Shown here: one piece after another, positions 34,163 through 42,343 of the stretch | How positions within the stretch are numbered: the first letter of the stretch is position 1 | Layout of the letters: each line of letters opens with the position of its first letter | Assembly: GCF_008370045.1 (NCBI RefSeq) | Contig: NZ_VOBN01000025.1 | Coordinates: 1-64,000, forward strand | DNA from: Pseudomonas sp. ANT_J12 | Lineage (GTDB): Bacteria > Pseudomonadota > Gammaproteobacteria > Pseudomonadales > Pseudomonadaceae | DNA length: 64,000 nt | Direction of reading: 5' to 3' | Notes under the pieces: generated by a model | What the model saw: the letters and a program-made list of their open reading frames with translations, nothing else | Database searches by the model: none | What the model was told of the DNA's origin: nothing | Made by a program: the position numbers and the translations under genes

Positions 34163-34177
34163 GGCGGTGGTGTATTT

Positions 34178-34699
34178 TTACATCGGTGCCGGCTGAATGA
34201 TCTCGACCCAGTAAGCATCCGGGTCCTTGATAAACGCCAGGCTCTTCATGCGGCCATCGTTCAAACGCTTCTGGAAATCACAGCCCAGCGCTTCGAATCG
34301 CTCGCACGCGGCGCGGATGTCCGGCACGGAAATACAGATATGACCGAAGCCCCGCGGGTCGGTGTTGCCGTTGTGGTAGGCAAACGCCGGATCGTTTTCG
34401 GTGCCGTGGTTGTGGGTCAGTTCCAGAATGCCGGGGATCGACTTCATCCACTCGGTACGCGCCGCGGCATCGGCCGGGATCTGGTTTTTGTCGACCCGCG
34501 CCAGGAAGTACAGACTGAATTCGGCTTCCGGGAAATCGCGCTTTTCAACCAGCGAGAAACCGAGGATGCGCGTGTAGAAATCCAGGGACTTGGTGATGTC
34601 CTTGACTCGCAGCATGGTGTGGTTGAAGACGAACTTCTGGGTGCTGCTGTCAGGCTGGGCAGTGACGCCGGGAAAGTTGTTCAATTCGTGCAGGCTCAT
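34178..34699 (-). CDS. gloA: Lactoylglutathione lyase (glyoxalase I)
   Basis: 173 residues. Converts the methylglyoxal-glutathione adduct to S-lactoylglutathione. Metal ligands in VFNHTMLRV (His), ILELTHNHG (Glu), GFGHICIS (His) and AYWVEIIQ (Glu). The longer form, with the SIPGILELTHN insertion, is the zinc-type enzyme found in pseudomonads. Transcribed alone. Confidence 0.94.
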   Translation of the reverse strand: MSLHELNNFPGVTAQPDSSTQKFVFNHTMLRVKDITKSLDFYTRILGFSLVEKRDFPEAEFSLYFLARVDKNQIPADAAARTEWMKSIPGILELTHNHGTENDPAFAYHNGNTDPRGFGHICISVPDIRAACERFEALGCDFQKRLNDGRMKSLAFIKDPDAYWVEIIQPAPM

Positions 34700-34843
34700 G
34701 GGCCCTCCGGAAAATATGTGGGGCTGGCGATGGTCGCAATGATACGCAAGCGACCCGGCATCGCCAAACCAAAACGCCCGGCTATTGCCTGGCGGCCGGG
34801 TGAGGCTCAGACTTTGTGGTTCAATCTATGAGTGCCTCTCGTA

Positions 34844-35368
34844 ATGATCCGACCGTTTGCATCGCTATTCGTTTTCATGGGTTTGTTGGCGCTGGCCACG
34901 GCGGCGCAGGCCGATACACCGAGCATTACCTGGCCCAGTGGCTGGGAGGTGGAAGTCATTGCTGCAAATGGGGCCGCGCCGCAGGTGTCCCGCCAGCGCG
35001 CAGTGAAAAACGACGCCGATGGCAACCAGGTGCTGGTGATGGAGCTGACGATGACGCCAGTGGAAAGCGACCATCAGGTGAACTTGCAGGGTGTGTTGCT
35101 GGAAATGCGCAAGTCGGTGCAAAAAGACTTTTTTCAGGGGGGATATCAAAGTGTCTGCAACCGGATTCACCCGACGACATTAAGCCGGCTGTCAGCCCTT
35201 GAAACCACTTGTACGGTCACTCAGAACGGTCGACACGTGCTGTCTCAAACATTGGTCGCGGCTGTGGAGGCGGACAGGGCCTATGTTCTTTCCTACGCGG
35301 GACAGGCCGAGGTTTATAAGGCAAGTCAGGACGAAATAGCGGCTGCCCGCAACAGCTTGAAACTTTAG
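34844..35368 (+). CDS. Exported DUF4946-type protein
   Basis: 174 residues from the ATG at 34844 (a GTG at 34832 is the alternative). Signal peptide ending in ATAAQA. The mature part (ITWPSGWEVEVI ... VSRQRAVKNDADGNQVLVMEL) looks like the DUF4946 family of pseudomonads. Two cysteines, in SVCNRIHP and ETTCTVT, may pair. Periplasmic; function unknown. Confidence 0.75.
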   Translation: MIRPFASLFVFMGLLALATAAQADTPSITWPSGWEVEVIAANGAAPQVSRQRAVKNDADGNQVLVMELTMTPVESDHQVNLQGVLLEMRKSVQKDFFQGGYQSVCNRIHPTTLSRLSALETTCTVTQNGRHVLSQTLVAAVEADRAYVLSYAGQAEVYKASQDEIAAARNSLKL

Positions 35369-35541
35369 ATGAAGAATTGAGCGGCGATGGGTTTCGGCAA
35401 CCTCGGGTTTTACTTACCCAAAGGGATTAAACACAAAGTTGCCCGCCAAGTACCGAGCGTCGGTTCAGGTGGCAGCCTCCTTTACAAGGAGTTTCCAACT
35501 TGATCGGCGGTCAATCGTTGTATTTGTTAGATATTGTCCAT

Positions 35542-35572
35542 AAAAAAACCCTGCATTAGCAGGGCTTTTTTT
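35542..35572. terminator. Bidirectional terminator
   Basis: AAAAAAACCCTGC-ATTA-GCAGGGCTTTTTTT, between the DUF4946 gene and the MvaU-like gene, which converge here. A-run and T-run make it work on both strands. The rest of the 218-bp gap holds a small CTCCTT-TAC-AAGGAG hairpin (about 35477-35491) and nothing I can name. Confidence 0.85.
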
Positions 35573-35586
35573 GTTGCCGCGAAGGG

Positions 35587-35952
35587 TTAGCCGCGCAACC
35601 AGGAATCGACGGTAGCAGCGCCGTACTGTTCTTTCCAGGCTTTCAGGCCGCGGTGGTTACCGCCCTTGGTTTCAATCAGTTCACCGGTGTGCGGGTTGTG
35701 ATAGACCTTGACGACGCGGGCGCGACGGGTTTTAGGCGCTGCGGCCTGTTGCAGGCCCGATTTAGCCGGGTTCGGATCGAGAATGGCGATGATGTCGCGC
35801 AGGCTTTTGCCGTAAGTTTTCATCAGCCCCTGGAGCTTTTCTTCGAATTCGATTTCTTTCTTGAGCCCGGCATCGTTCTTCAAGGATTCGAGCTGCTTGA
35901 GCTGTTCTTGAAGGGCCTTTTCAGCTGCACGAAATTCAGCGAGTCTGGACAA
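35587..35952 (-). CDS. mvaU: MvaT/MvaU-type H-NS-like DNA-binding protein
   Basis: 121 residues. Silences AT-rich, horizontally acquired DNA in Pseudomonas. N-terminal coiled coil for dimers (RLAEFRAAEKALQEQL ... SLRDIIAILDP), linker, and C-terminal domain with PHTGELIETKGGNHRGLKAW that inserts into AT-rich minor grooves. The start is a TTG at 35952: GGAG lies eight bases upstream and the protein then begins MSRLAEF as in known relatives; an ATG 42 bp upstream would add an unrelated tail. MvaT or MvaU cannot be told apart with certainty; the sequence favours MvaU. Confidence 0.9.
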   Translation of the reverse strand: MSRLAEFRAAEKALQEQLKQLESLKNDAGLKKEIEFEEKLQGLMKTYGKSLRDIIAILDPNPAKSGLQQAAAPKTRRARVVKVYHNPHTGELIETKGGNHRGLKAWKEQYGAATVDSWLRG

Positions 35953-36176
35953 TATCTTTACTCCAATAGTGTGTTTGGCTGATACCAACCGCAAACAAAG
36001 CTATAAGCCAAGAGCCTTGAAGCGACTCGGTGATAATGGCTCACCTGCCAATCTTGCGCAGGCAAGAAAAATTGTAGTAGTTAATTGTCCAAGAGTAAAT
36101 CCTGTCTTTTTCTTCATGTAACAACAGCAGTCTTTTGATTCAATTTGGTGCAACATTTTGTTATTTACCCAGCCAG

Positions 36177-37712
36177 TTAATGGTGACTTAATGCATTAAT
36201 GAAGTCCGCGCCGGGCATTGGCCGACCGAACAGGTAGCCTTGCAGGAAGTTCACGTTGTGCGCTGTCAGGTAATCGCTTTGCTCTTGGGTTTCCACACCT
36301 TCGGCAACAATTCCCAGGTCCAGCTTGGCCGAGAGTTCGATGATGCTGTCCAGAATATGCCGGGAAAGCGCATCGGCACCGATCATGGCGACGAAGCTCT
36401 GATCGATTTTCAGGAAGTCCACGTTGAATTGGCGCAAGTACCCCAGACTTGAATGGCCGGTGCCGAAATCATCGATCGCGATCATCACGCCCAACCCGTG
36501 AAGTTGCTCGAACAACTGATGAGTCAGGGCCGTCGGTTCGATCAGTTCGCGCTCGGTCAGCTCCAGCACCAGGCTGATGCTATCCGGCGCAAAAGCACCG
36601 AGAAACGTTCGGCAATCCTCCACCAGTTCCAGGTCTTGGCAATGGCTGGCGGTAATGTTGATGCCAATATGAAACGGGCTGTCGAAGGAGGCCGATATCG
36701 GTGCCAACAGTGCGGCGGTCTGCTGCATCAATGAACGGGTCATGGGTACGATCAACCCCGAGTGTTCGGCAAACGGGATAAACAGATCCGGCCGCACCAA
36801 ACCTTCCTTGGGATGACTCCAACGCATCAGCACCTCGGCGCCGCTCCATTTTTTAGTGTCGCCATGCACCACCGGTTGAAAATACGGAATGAACTCACCG
36901 GCCTCCAGTGCGCGCTGCAACTCAACGCTCGGCGACGAAGCACGCTTTTGCAGGATGTGCCCGATCGAGCCCGACACCACGCCAAAAAAGATCAGCAGGC
37001 TGAACAGCGGCGGGTACTCGCTGCTCATGTAACGCCAGGTCTCACCCTCGGGAAAACCGGCGGCCACGGTAAACGCATACTGCTTGGAAACCCGCACGCT
37101 TTGCGCCACCGGCAAGACGGGCAGGGCGCCGTCCCGGACTTTGCCGTCGGCGGCCAACCAGTGATTGCCCACTTGCAGCAACAGCGACGTCTGGCGGCCG
37201 ATCAACCGCAGCACGTTACTCAGGTGATAACCGTCGAGGGTGGTCAGCGCGCCCTTTTTTTCATCACTGAGGCGATAGACCAGCAGCGCGGTGTTGGGCG
37301 TGACCGGGTTGCCATTCATCAACCACAACTGGCCTTGGGTGTAGTCGCCGGGGTTGACCTTCTCCTGATGTTCGCCGAACAACGAACTGCAATAAAGGTT
37401 GTTGTCGTACACCAGATTCGTGGAGCGCACGAAGGGGCGGCGGGTCACCTGTTCGCGCAGCGCCAGTGTGGCGTCGTTGCAACTATTGCCAGCCAGGGGC
37501 AGCAACACCCGCGCGGCCTCGGCAGTGTTGTCGAGCATCAGATTGAATTGGCGCAAGGCTTCATCGGCGGTTTGTTCGGTGCTTTGCTGCAACGCGCGCC
37601 CGGCTTGCATATAAAGGATGGCGAAGCCCAGAAGAACCGGGAGCACCCCGCTCAACACGGTCACAGCAATCCGGGTGCTGCGCTTGCGGCGGGATTTGAC
37701 GGTTAGTGGCAT
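36177..37712 (-). CDS. CSS-EAL c-di-GMP phosphodiesterase, membrane-bound
   Basis: 511 residues. Two membrane segments (about 17-35 and 235-255) enclose a periplasmic CSS domain with the redox cysteines in NSCNDATL and YCSSLFG. The cytosolic EAL domain has EVLMRW (degenerate ExL with the catalytic Glu), NITASH, LELTERELIEP, AIDDFGTGHSSLGYL and AEGVETQEQ, so it should be active and hydrolyse c-di-GMP. In this class, disulfide reduction in the periplasm controls activity. Transcribed alone. Confidence 0.9.
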   Translation of the reverse strand: MPLTVKSRRKRSTRIAVTVLSGVLPVLLGFAILYMQAGRALQQSTEQTADEALRQFNLMLDNTAEAARVLLPLAGNSCNDATLALREQVTRRPFVRSTNLVYDNNLYCSSLFGEHQEKVNPGDYTQGQLWLMNGNPVTPNTALLVYRLSDEKKGALTTLDGYHLSNVLRLIGRQTSLLLQVGNHWLAADGKVRDGALPVLPVAQSVRVSKQYAFTVAAGFPEGETWRYMSSEYPPLFSLLIFFGVVSGSIGHILQKRASSPSVELQRALEAGEFIPYFQPVVHGDTKKWSGAEVLMRWSHPKEGLVRPDLFIPFAEHSGLIVPMTRSLMQQTAALLAPISASFDSPFHIGINITASHCQDLELVEDCRTFLGAFAPDSISLVLELTERELIEPTALTHQLFEQLHGLGVMIAIDDFGTGHSSLGYLRQFNVDFLKIDQSFVAMIGADALSRHILDSIIELSAKLDLGIVAEGVETQEQSDYLTAHNVNFLQGYLFGRPMPGADFINALSHH

Positions 37713-37735
37713 CTGCGAAACCTGTGGCGATGAAA

Positions 37736-38629
37736 CTAGGAGGATAGATGGCCGTTCGCGCTTTGGCTCAGGCCGGATGCCAGCGAAATAAAAGCCAGAG
37801 TCGCCGGCGAAGACTGACGCTGGTCCAGCACCGCCAATCCGACCTGGCGCCTGACCGGTGGCGACAGCGGACGTTTCACATAGCGGCGATCGGCGTCCTG
37901 CGGCAATGAGCTTTCGGCGACGACGGTCAGTGCATCGCCACGGCCCACGGTGTCGAGGGTGCTGAGCAACTGTGAGCAGCGGTAACGAATGTTCGGTGTC
38001 AGCCTAGCGGCGCTGAACAGACGGGAAACCAGCTCCGAAGAACCGGCCTCGGTCAACACGAAGGGGTCATGGCACAAGTCGCTCAAACTCAAGCTTTTGC
38101 GCGCCGTCAGCGGATGATCGGCGGGCAGCAGCGCGACCATCTGGTCTTCCATCAGCGCAAACGTGTCGAAACGGTCCTCGGGCAATACCACGAAACCAAT
38201 GTCGATGCGCCGCTCTTCAAGCCACTGAATCACCTGGCGATCCGGGCCTTCATCGACGTGCACTTCGATGCCGGGATGCGCTGCGCGGTACTGCTGCAAG
38301 ATCAGCGGCAGTAACTTGATCGATGACGTCGGGCCGAACGAACCGATGCGCAACGTGCCGCGTTTCATACCACGAGCATCGGCGGCTTCCTGGCGCAGGG
38401 TGTTGGCCAACCCGAGCATGGCCCGGGCGCGCAGCAACAGTTGCTGGCCGATGTCGCTGAGTTCGACCTGGGACTGATGCCGGCGCAGCAACTCGACGCC
38501 CAGTTCCTGTTCCAGCGCCTTGAGCGCATGGGACACCGCCGATTGCGAGATGCCCAGGCGATTGGCGGCGGCGGTGAAGCCGTGCAGTTCGGCCACCAGG
38601 GAGAAAATTTCCAGTTGGGTCAGGGTCAT
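37736..38629 (-). CDS. LysR-type transcriptional regulator
   Basis: 297 residues. N-terminal winged helix (LEIFSLVAELHGFTAAANRLGISQSAVSHALKAL region) and a substrate-binding domain of the usual size. Divergent from an EamA transporter gene with a 69-bp gap, so it very likely controls that transporter and itself. The effector is unknown. Confidence 0.9.
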   Translation of the reverse strand: MTLTQLEIFSLVAELHGFTAAANRLGISQSAVSHALKALEQELGVELLRRHQSQVELSDIGQQLLLRARAMLGLANTLRQEAADARGMKRGTLRIGSFGPTSSIKLLPLILQQYRAAHPGIEVHVDEGPDRQVIQWLEERRIDIGFVVLPEDRFDTFALMEDQMVALLPADHPLTARKSLSLSDLCHDPFVLTEAGSSELVSRLFSAARLTPNIRYRCSQLLSTLDTVGRGDALTVVAESSLPQDADRRYVKRPLSPPVRRQVGLAVLDQRQSSPATLAFISLASGLSQSANGHLSS

Positions 38630-38698
38630 GAGTGTTTACTCATTTTACGATGATCAGGTATTAGCCGGATCATACGACATCTGTGCTTCGGGTGACCT

Positions 38699-39643
38699 AT
38701 GAGTAGCTATGAGCAAAACTGGACGAAACCGTCGGACGTGCCGGTGTATCTGAAGCTGGCGGCAGTGACCATGATCTGGGGCGGGACTTTCGTGGCCGGG
38801 CGTTTCCTCGCCGACAGCCTCAGCCCGTTGTTTGCCGCGAGCCTGCGGTTTTTGCTGGCCAGCGTGGCGTTGTTGCTGTTTGTGCTACTGGCCCGGACGC
38901 CGCTGGTGCGGCCCAGCGCCAGGCAGTGGCTGCAATTGGCGATGCTGGGGTTCTTCGGGATCTTCTTCTACAACCTGTGCTTCTTTTACGGGCTGCATTA
39001 CATCAACGCCTCACGGGCGTCGTTGATCGTGGCGTTGAACCCGGCGGTGATTGGCCTGGCATCCTGGCTGTTATTCAAGGAACGCCTGAAGCGGGCGAAA
39101 GTGGCAGGGATTGCGATCTGCATCGCCGGGGCAGGGCTGGTGATTGTCAGCCGCAACCCGCAACTGCTGGCGGCTAATGCCGACGCGTGGATTGGCGATC
39201 TGCTGATCTTCGGCTGCGTGCTGAGTTGGGGGGTCTACTCGTTGTTTTCCAAGGGATTGAATCAAACGCTGGGGCCGGTGCAAACGGTGACCTATTCGAT
39301 CCTGTTGGGCACGGCGATGCTTTGGCTCACCAGTGCGGTGCGCGGCGAGTTGAGTGTCGAGGCGCTCATCCGCCTGGGGCCGCAACAATGGCTGAGCCTG
39401 ATGTACCTGGGCGTACTCGGCTCGGCGCTGGCCTACATCGGCTATTACGACGGCATTCGCAAAATCGGCGCGACCCGTTCCGGCGTGTTCATTGCCTTGA
39501 ATCCGTTGACCGCCGTCATCCTGGGCGCATTGCTGTTGGGCGAACAACTGACCTTGCCGATGGGCCTGGGCGGCGGGCTGATCCTGGCGGGGATTTACCT
39601 GTGCAACAAACCGCTTGCGCCGCCTGTGAAAAAGGGGATTTGA
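38699..39643 (+). CDS. EamA/DMT-family transporter
   Basis: 314 residues, ten predicted membrane helices in two EamA repeats (first about 18-150, second about 160-300); GGTFVAGRFLADSL and ALNPLTAVILGALLLGE are typical. Exports or imports metabolites such as amino acids; substrate unknown. Divergent from the LysR gene. Confidence 0.88.
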   Translation: MSSYEQNWTKPSDVPVYLKLAAVTMIWGGTFVAGRFLADSLSPLFAASLRFLLASVALLLFVLLARTPLVRPSARQWLQLAMLGFFGIFFYNLCFFYGLHYINASRASLIVALNPAVIGLASWLLFKERLKRAKVAGIAICIAGAGLVIVSRNPQLLAANADAWIGDLLIFGCVLSWGVYSLFSKGLNQTLGPVQTVTYSILLGTAMLWLTSAVRGELSVEALIRLGPQQWLSLMYLGVLGSALAYIGYYDGIRKIGATRSGVFIALNPLTAVILGALLLGEQLTLPMGLGGGLILAGIYLCNKPLAPPVKKGI

Positions 39644-39707
39644 TACAGAAGGCGGACAAACCGTTTTACGCTGTGTAGAATCGGGTTACGCATACAATAA
39701 TAAACGA

Positions 39708-39723
39708 CTTCTGACACCAGAAG
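39708..39723 (+). other. Small hairpin in the hpd leader region
   Basis: CTTCTG-ACAC-CAGAAG, a perfect six-bp stem upstream of the 34-codon leader ORF. Could be part of a leader RNA structure. Confidence 0.3.
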
Positions 39724-39751
39724 CCTCGCCCGCAAGAGCCTTGGGTCGACA

Positions 39752-39856
39752 ATGAAGAGTTTTGGGTTTCAACTGATCTACGGTGACTTCCTCGCCCGCA
39801 GCGTGCGCGGCATCTCCTGCGCGCCGCCCGCCAGTCTCAGCATTGCTAGCAACTAA
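39752..39856 (+). CDS. 34-codon leader ORF upstream of hpd
   Basis: ATG at 39752, TAA at 39854-39856. The peptide begins MKSFGFQLIYGDFLARS and ends CAPPASLSIASN, ending 39 bp before the hpd start. The ending has one cysteine followed by two prolines. It may be a regulatory leader peptide for hpd. No strong ribosome-binding site is seen, so translation is uncertain. Confidence 0.45.
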   Translation: MKSFGFQLIYGDFLARSVRGISCAPPASLSIASN

Positions 39857-39895
39857 CGATCCGTTAATTCTAAAAATGATGATGAGGCGCCAACC

Positions 39896-40972
39896 ATGGC
39901 AGATTTATACGAAAACCCAATGGGCCTGATGGGCTTTGAATTCATTGAGTTCGCATCGCCGACCCCGAACACCCTGGAGCCGATCTTCGAGATCATGGGC
40001 TTCACCAAGGTCGCGACCCACCGTTCCAAAGACGTGCACCTGTATCGCCAGGGCCTGATCAACCTGATCCTCAACAACGAACCCCACAGCGTCGCTTCGT
40101 ACTTCGCGGCCGAGCATGGTCCGTCGGTGTGCGGCATGGCGTTCCGCGTCAAGAACGCCCAACAAGCGTTTGCCCGTGCCCTGGAACTCGGCGCCCAGCC
40201 GATTCATATCGAAACCGGCCCGATGGAACTGAACCTGCCGGCGATCAAAGGCATCGGCGGTGCACCGCTGTACCTGATCGACCGTTTCGGCGAAGGCAGC
40301 TCGATCTACGACATCGACTTCGTGTTCATCGACGGCGTGGACCGCAATCCGGAAGGGGCGGGCCTGAAGATTATCGATCACCTGACCCACAACGTGTATC
40401 GCGGGCGTATGGCCTACTGGGCCAACTTCTACGAGAAGCTGTTCAACTTCCGCGAAATCCGTTACTTCGACATCAAGGGCGAATACACCGGCCTGACTTC
40501 CAAGGCCATGACCGCGCCGGATGGCATGATCCGCATCCCGTTGAACGAAGAATCGTCCAAGGGCGCCGGGCAGATCGAAGAGTTCCTGATGCAGTTCAAT
40601 GGTGAAGGCATCCAGCACGTCGCGTTCCTCAGCGATAACCTGATCGACACCTGGGATCGCCTGAAGAAAATCGGCATGCGCTTCATGACCGCGCCACCGG
40701 AAACCTATTACGAAATGCTCGAAGGCCGTTTGCCGAACCATGGCGAGCCGGTTGATCAACTGCAATCGCGCGGGATTCTGCTGGACGGTTCGTCCGAGTC
40801 GGGCGACCGCCGCCTGCTGCTGCAGATCTTCTCGGAAACCCTGATGGGCCCGGTGTTCTTCGAATTCATCCAGCGTAAAGGCGATGATGGTTTCGGCGAG
40901 GGTAACTTCAAGGCGTTGTTCGAATCGATCGAGCGCGATCAGGTTCGTCGTGGCGTACTGTCCACCGAGTAA
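39896..40972 (+). CDS. hpd: 4-hydroxyphenylpyruvate dioxygenase
   Basis: 358 residues. Converts 4-hydroxyphenylpyruvate to homogentisate in tyrosine breakdown. Two vicinal-oxygen-chelate domains; iron ligands in DHLTHNVYRGRM (His), GIQHVAFL (His) and FFEFIQRKGD (Glu). Normal length for the bacterial enzyme. AGGCGCC precedes the ATG. Product brown pigment precursor homogentisate needs hmgA, not in the window. Confidence 0.96.
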   Translation: MADLYENPMGLMGFEFIEFASPTPNTLEPIFEIMGFTKVATHRSKDVHLYRQGLINLILNNEPHSVASYFAAEHGPSVCGMAFRVKNAQQAFARALELGAQPIHIETGPMELNLPAIKGIGGAPLYLIDRFGEGSSIYDIDFVFIDGVDRNPEGAGLKIIDHLTHNVYRGRMAYWANFYEKLFNFREIRYFDIKGEYTGLTSKAMTAPDGMIRIPLNEESSKGAGQIEEFLMQFNGEGIQHVAFLSDNLIDTWDRLKKIGMRFMTAPPETYYEMLEGRLPNHGEPVDQLQSRGILLDGSSESGDRRLLLQIFSETLMGPVFFEFIQRKGDDGFGEGNFKALFESIERDQVRRGVLSTE

Positions 40973-40987
40973 GCCACCGCAGATGTA

Positions 40988-41026
40988 AAAAAGCCCGGTC
41001 AGCAGCAATGCTGGCCGGGCTTTTCT
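40988..41026 (+). terminator. hpd terminator
   Basis: AAAAAAGCCCGGTCAGC, loop, GCTGGCCGGGCTTTTCTTT, 15 bp after the hpd stop. Long GC-rich stem with A and T flanks. Confidence 0.88.
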
Positions 41027-41044
41027 TTGGCTGATACATCCCCC

Positions 41045-41119
41045 TGTAGGAGCGAGGCTTGCCCGCGAAGCTTTTTGGCGCCTTCAAGGACGCCTTCGCG
41101 GGCAAGCCTCGCTCCTACA
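41045..41119. repeat. Paired REP, type A (GTAGGAGCGAGGCTTGC)
   Basis: TGTAGGAGCGAGGCTTGCCC then, 25 bp on, the full inverse ending GGGCAAGCCTCGCTCCTACA. Typical head-to-head REP pair between the hpd terminator and the rarD stop. Related copies at 42244, 46216, 50798 and 55168. Confidence 0.9.
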
Positions 41120-41123
41120 TTAT

Positions 41124-42011
41124 TTACATAGGCTTGCGGCGCTGCCGGACCAGATGCTTGAACCCTTCAAACACCAACACCACCACCGCCAGCCAGATCG
41201 GAATGTAGGTCAGCCATTCCCCAGGCTTGATACTTTCCCCCAACAGCAACGCCACACCCAGCAACAGCACCGGTTCGACATAGCTCAGCAAGCCGAAAAG
41301 ACTGAACGGCAACAAGCGGCTGGCGATGATGTACACCACCAGCGCCGAAGCACTGATCAACCCGAGTACAGGGATCAGCAGCGATAGCCACGGGTATTGT
41401 TCGAACACGACGAAACCCTGTTCACCGCCCCAGACGAACCAGAATGCCACCGGCAGCATCAAGGTCATGTCCAGCCACAAACCGCCGAGGTTGTCGGTGG
41501 TCAGCCATTTGCGCAACACGAAGTACAAGGGATAACCGACGACCACCAGCAACGTCGCCCAGGAGAAACCGCCGACCTGATACAACTCGTTGAGCACGCC
41601 GAGGGAGGCGAAAAACACGGCGACTTTTTGCAAGTAGGACAAACGCTCGCCATAAGCGATGCGCCCGGTCAGCACCATCGCCAGCGGCAACAGGAAATAG
41701 CCCAGCGACACGTCGAGGCTGTAGCCGTTAAGCGGTGCCCACATGAACAGCCAGAGTTGCAGGCCAAGTAGCGTCGCCGAGACGACCAGACCGGCGAACA
41801 ACTTGGGTTTACCGCCCAGGCGCTTGAGGATGTCGAGCGAGCGCCGCCATTCACCGGACACCAGCATGAACACTGTCATGCAGGGCACAGTCAGCAGCAT
41901 CCGCCAGCCGAAGATTTCTACGCCGCTCAAGGGCGTGAGCAGCGAGGTGTAGTAATACATGACGGCAAACAGCACCGAGGCTGTGACCGATAAAGCGATA
42001 CCTTTAGACAA
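41124..42011 (-). CDS. rarD: RarD/EamA family transporter
   Basis: 295 residues with ten membrane helices. The start MSKGIALSVTASVLFAVMYY and LNGYSLDVSLGYFLLPL are RarD-type. The cytoplasmic role is unknown; RarD of E. coli is linked to chloramphenicol sensitivity. Ends five bp from the REP pair. Confidence 0.88.
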   Translation of the reverse strand: MSKGIALSVTASVLFAVMYYYTSLLTPLSGVEIFGWRMLLTVPCMTVFMLVSGEWRRSLDILKRLGGKPKLFAGLVVSATLLGLQLWLFMWAPLNGYSLDVSLGYFLLPLAMVLTGRIAYGERLSYLQKVAVFFASLGVLNELYQVGGFSWATLLVVVGYPLYFVLRKWLTTDNLGGLWLDMTLMLPVAFWFVWGGEQGFVVFEQYPWLSLLIPVLGLISASALVVYIIASRLLPFSLFGLLSYVEPVLLLGVALLLGESIKPGEWLTYIPIWLAVVVLVFEGFKHLVRQRRKPM

Positions 42012-42104
42012 ACTGTCCTCGCGGGGTTGAACGTGAAACGGGGGGCGGAGGATACGTGGTTTTAGCTTAGAACATTGTCTGATTGATCAAGATCGTTCAC
42101 AGAT

Positions 42105-42210
42105 GATCGTTCCCACGCTCTGCATGGGAATGCCTCAATGGACGTTTTACGTCCGATTTGGGACGCGGAGCGTCCCTGGCTGCATTCCCACGCAGAGCGT
42201 GGGAACGATC
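42105..42210. repeat. Palindromic repeat type C (GATCGTTCCCACGC)
   Basis: Begins GATCGTTCCCACGCTCTGC and ends with the inverse CGCAGAGCGTGGGAACGATC, with an inner inverted GGGACG(CGG)AGCGTCCC. Other copies at 50840 and 53279 and a short one at 34134. With the adjacent type A pair it fills the 332-bp gap 42012-42343. Confidence 0.88.
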
Positions 42211-42243
42211 AAACCGGGATTTGGCGAACGCCACAGTTCCCTT

Positions 42244-42333
42244 GTAGGAGCGAAGCTTGCTCGCGAAAGCGGACTTCCAGCCAACATCGATGTTGGATAT
42301 GAAGACGTCTTCGCGAGCAAGCTTCGCTCCCAC
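42244..42333. repeat. Paired REP, type A variant
   Basis: GTAGGAGCGAAGCTTGCTCG and, at the other end, CGAGCAAGCTTCGCTCCCAC; the inner TTGC is AGC-type, a variant of the type A sequence. The spacer holds ATCGATGTTGGATATGAAG. Lies between type C and the aldo/keto reductase stop. Confidence 0.85.
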
Positions 42334-42343
42334 AGGGTGTGTG

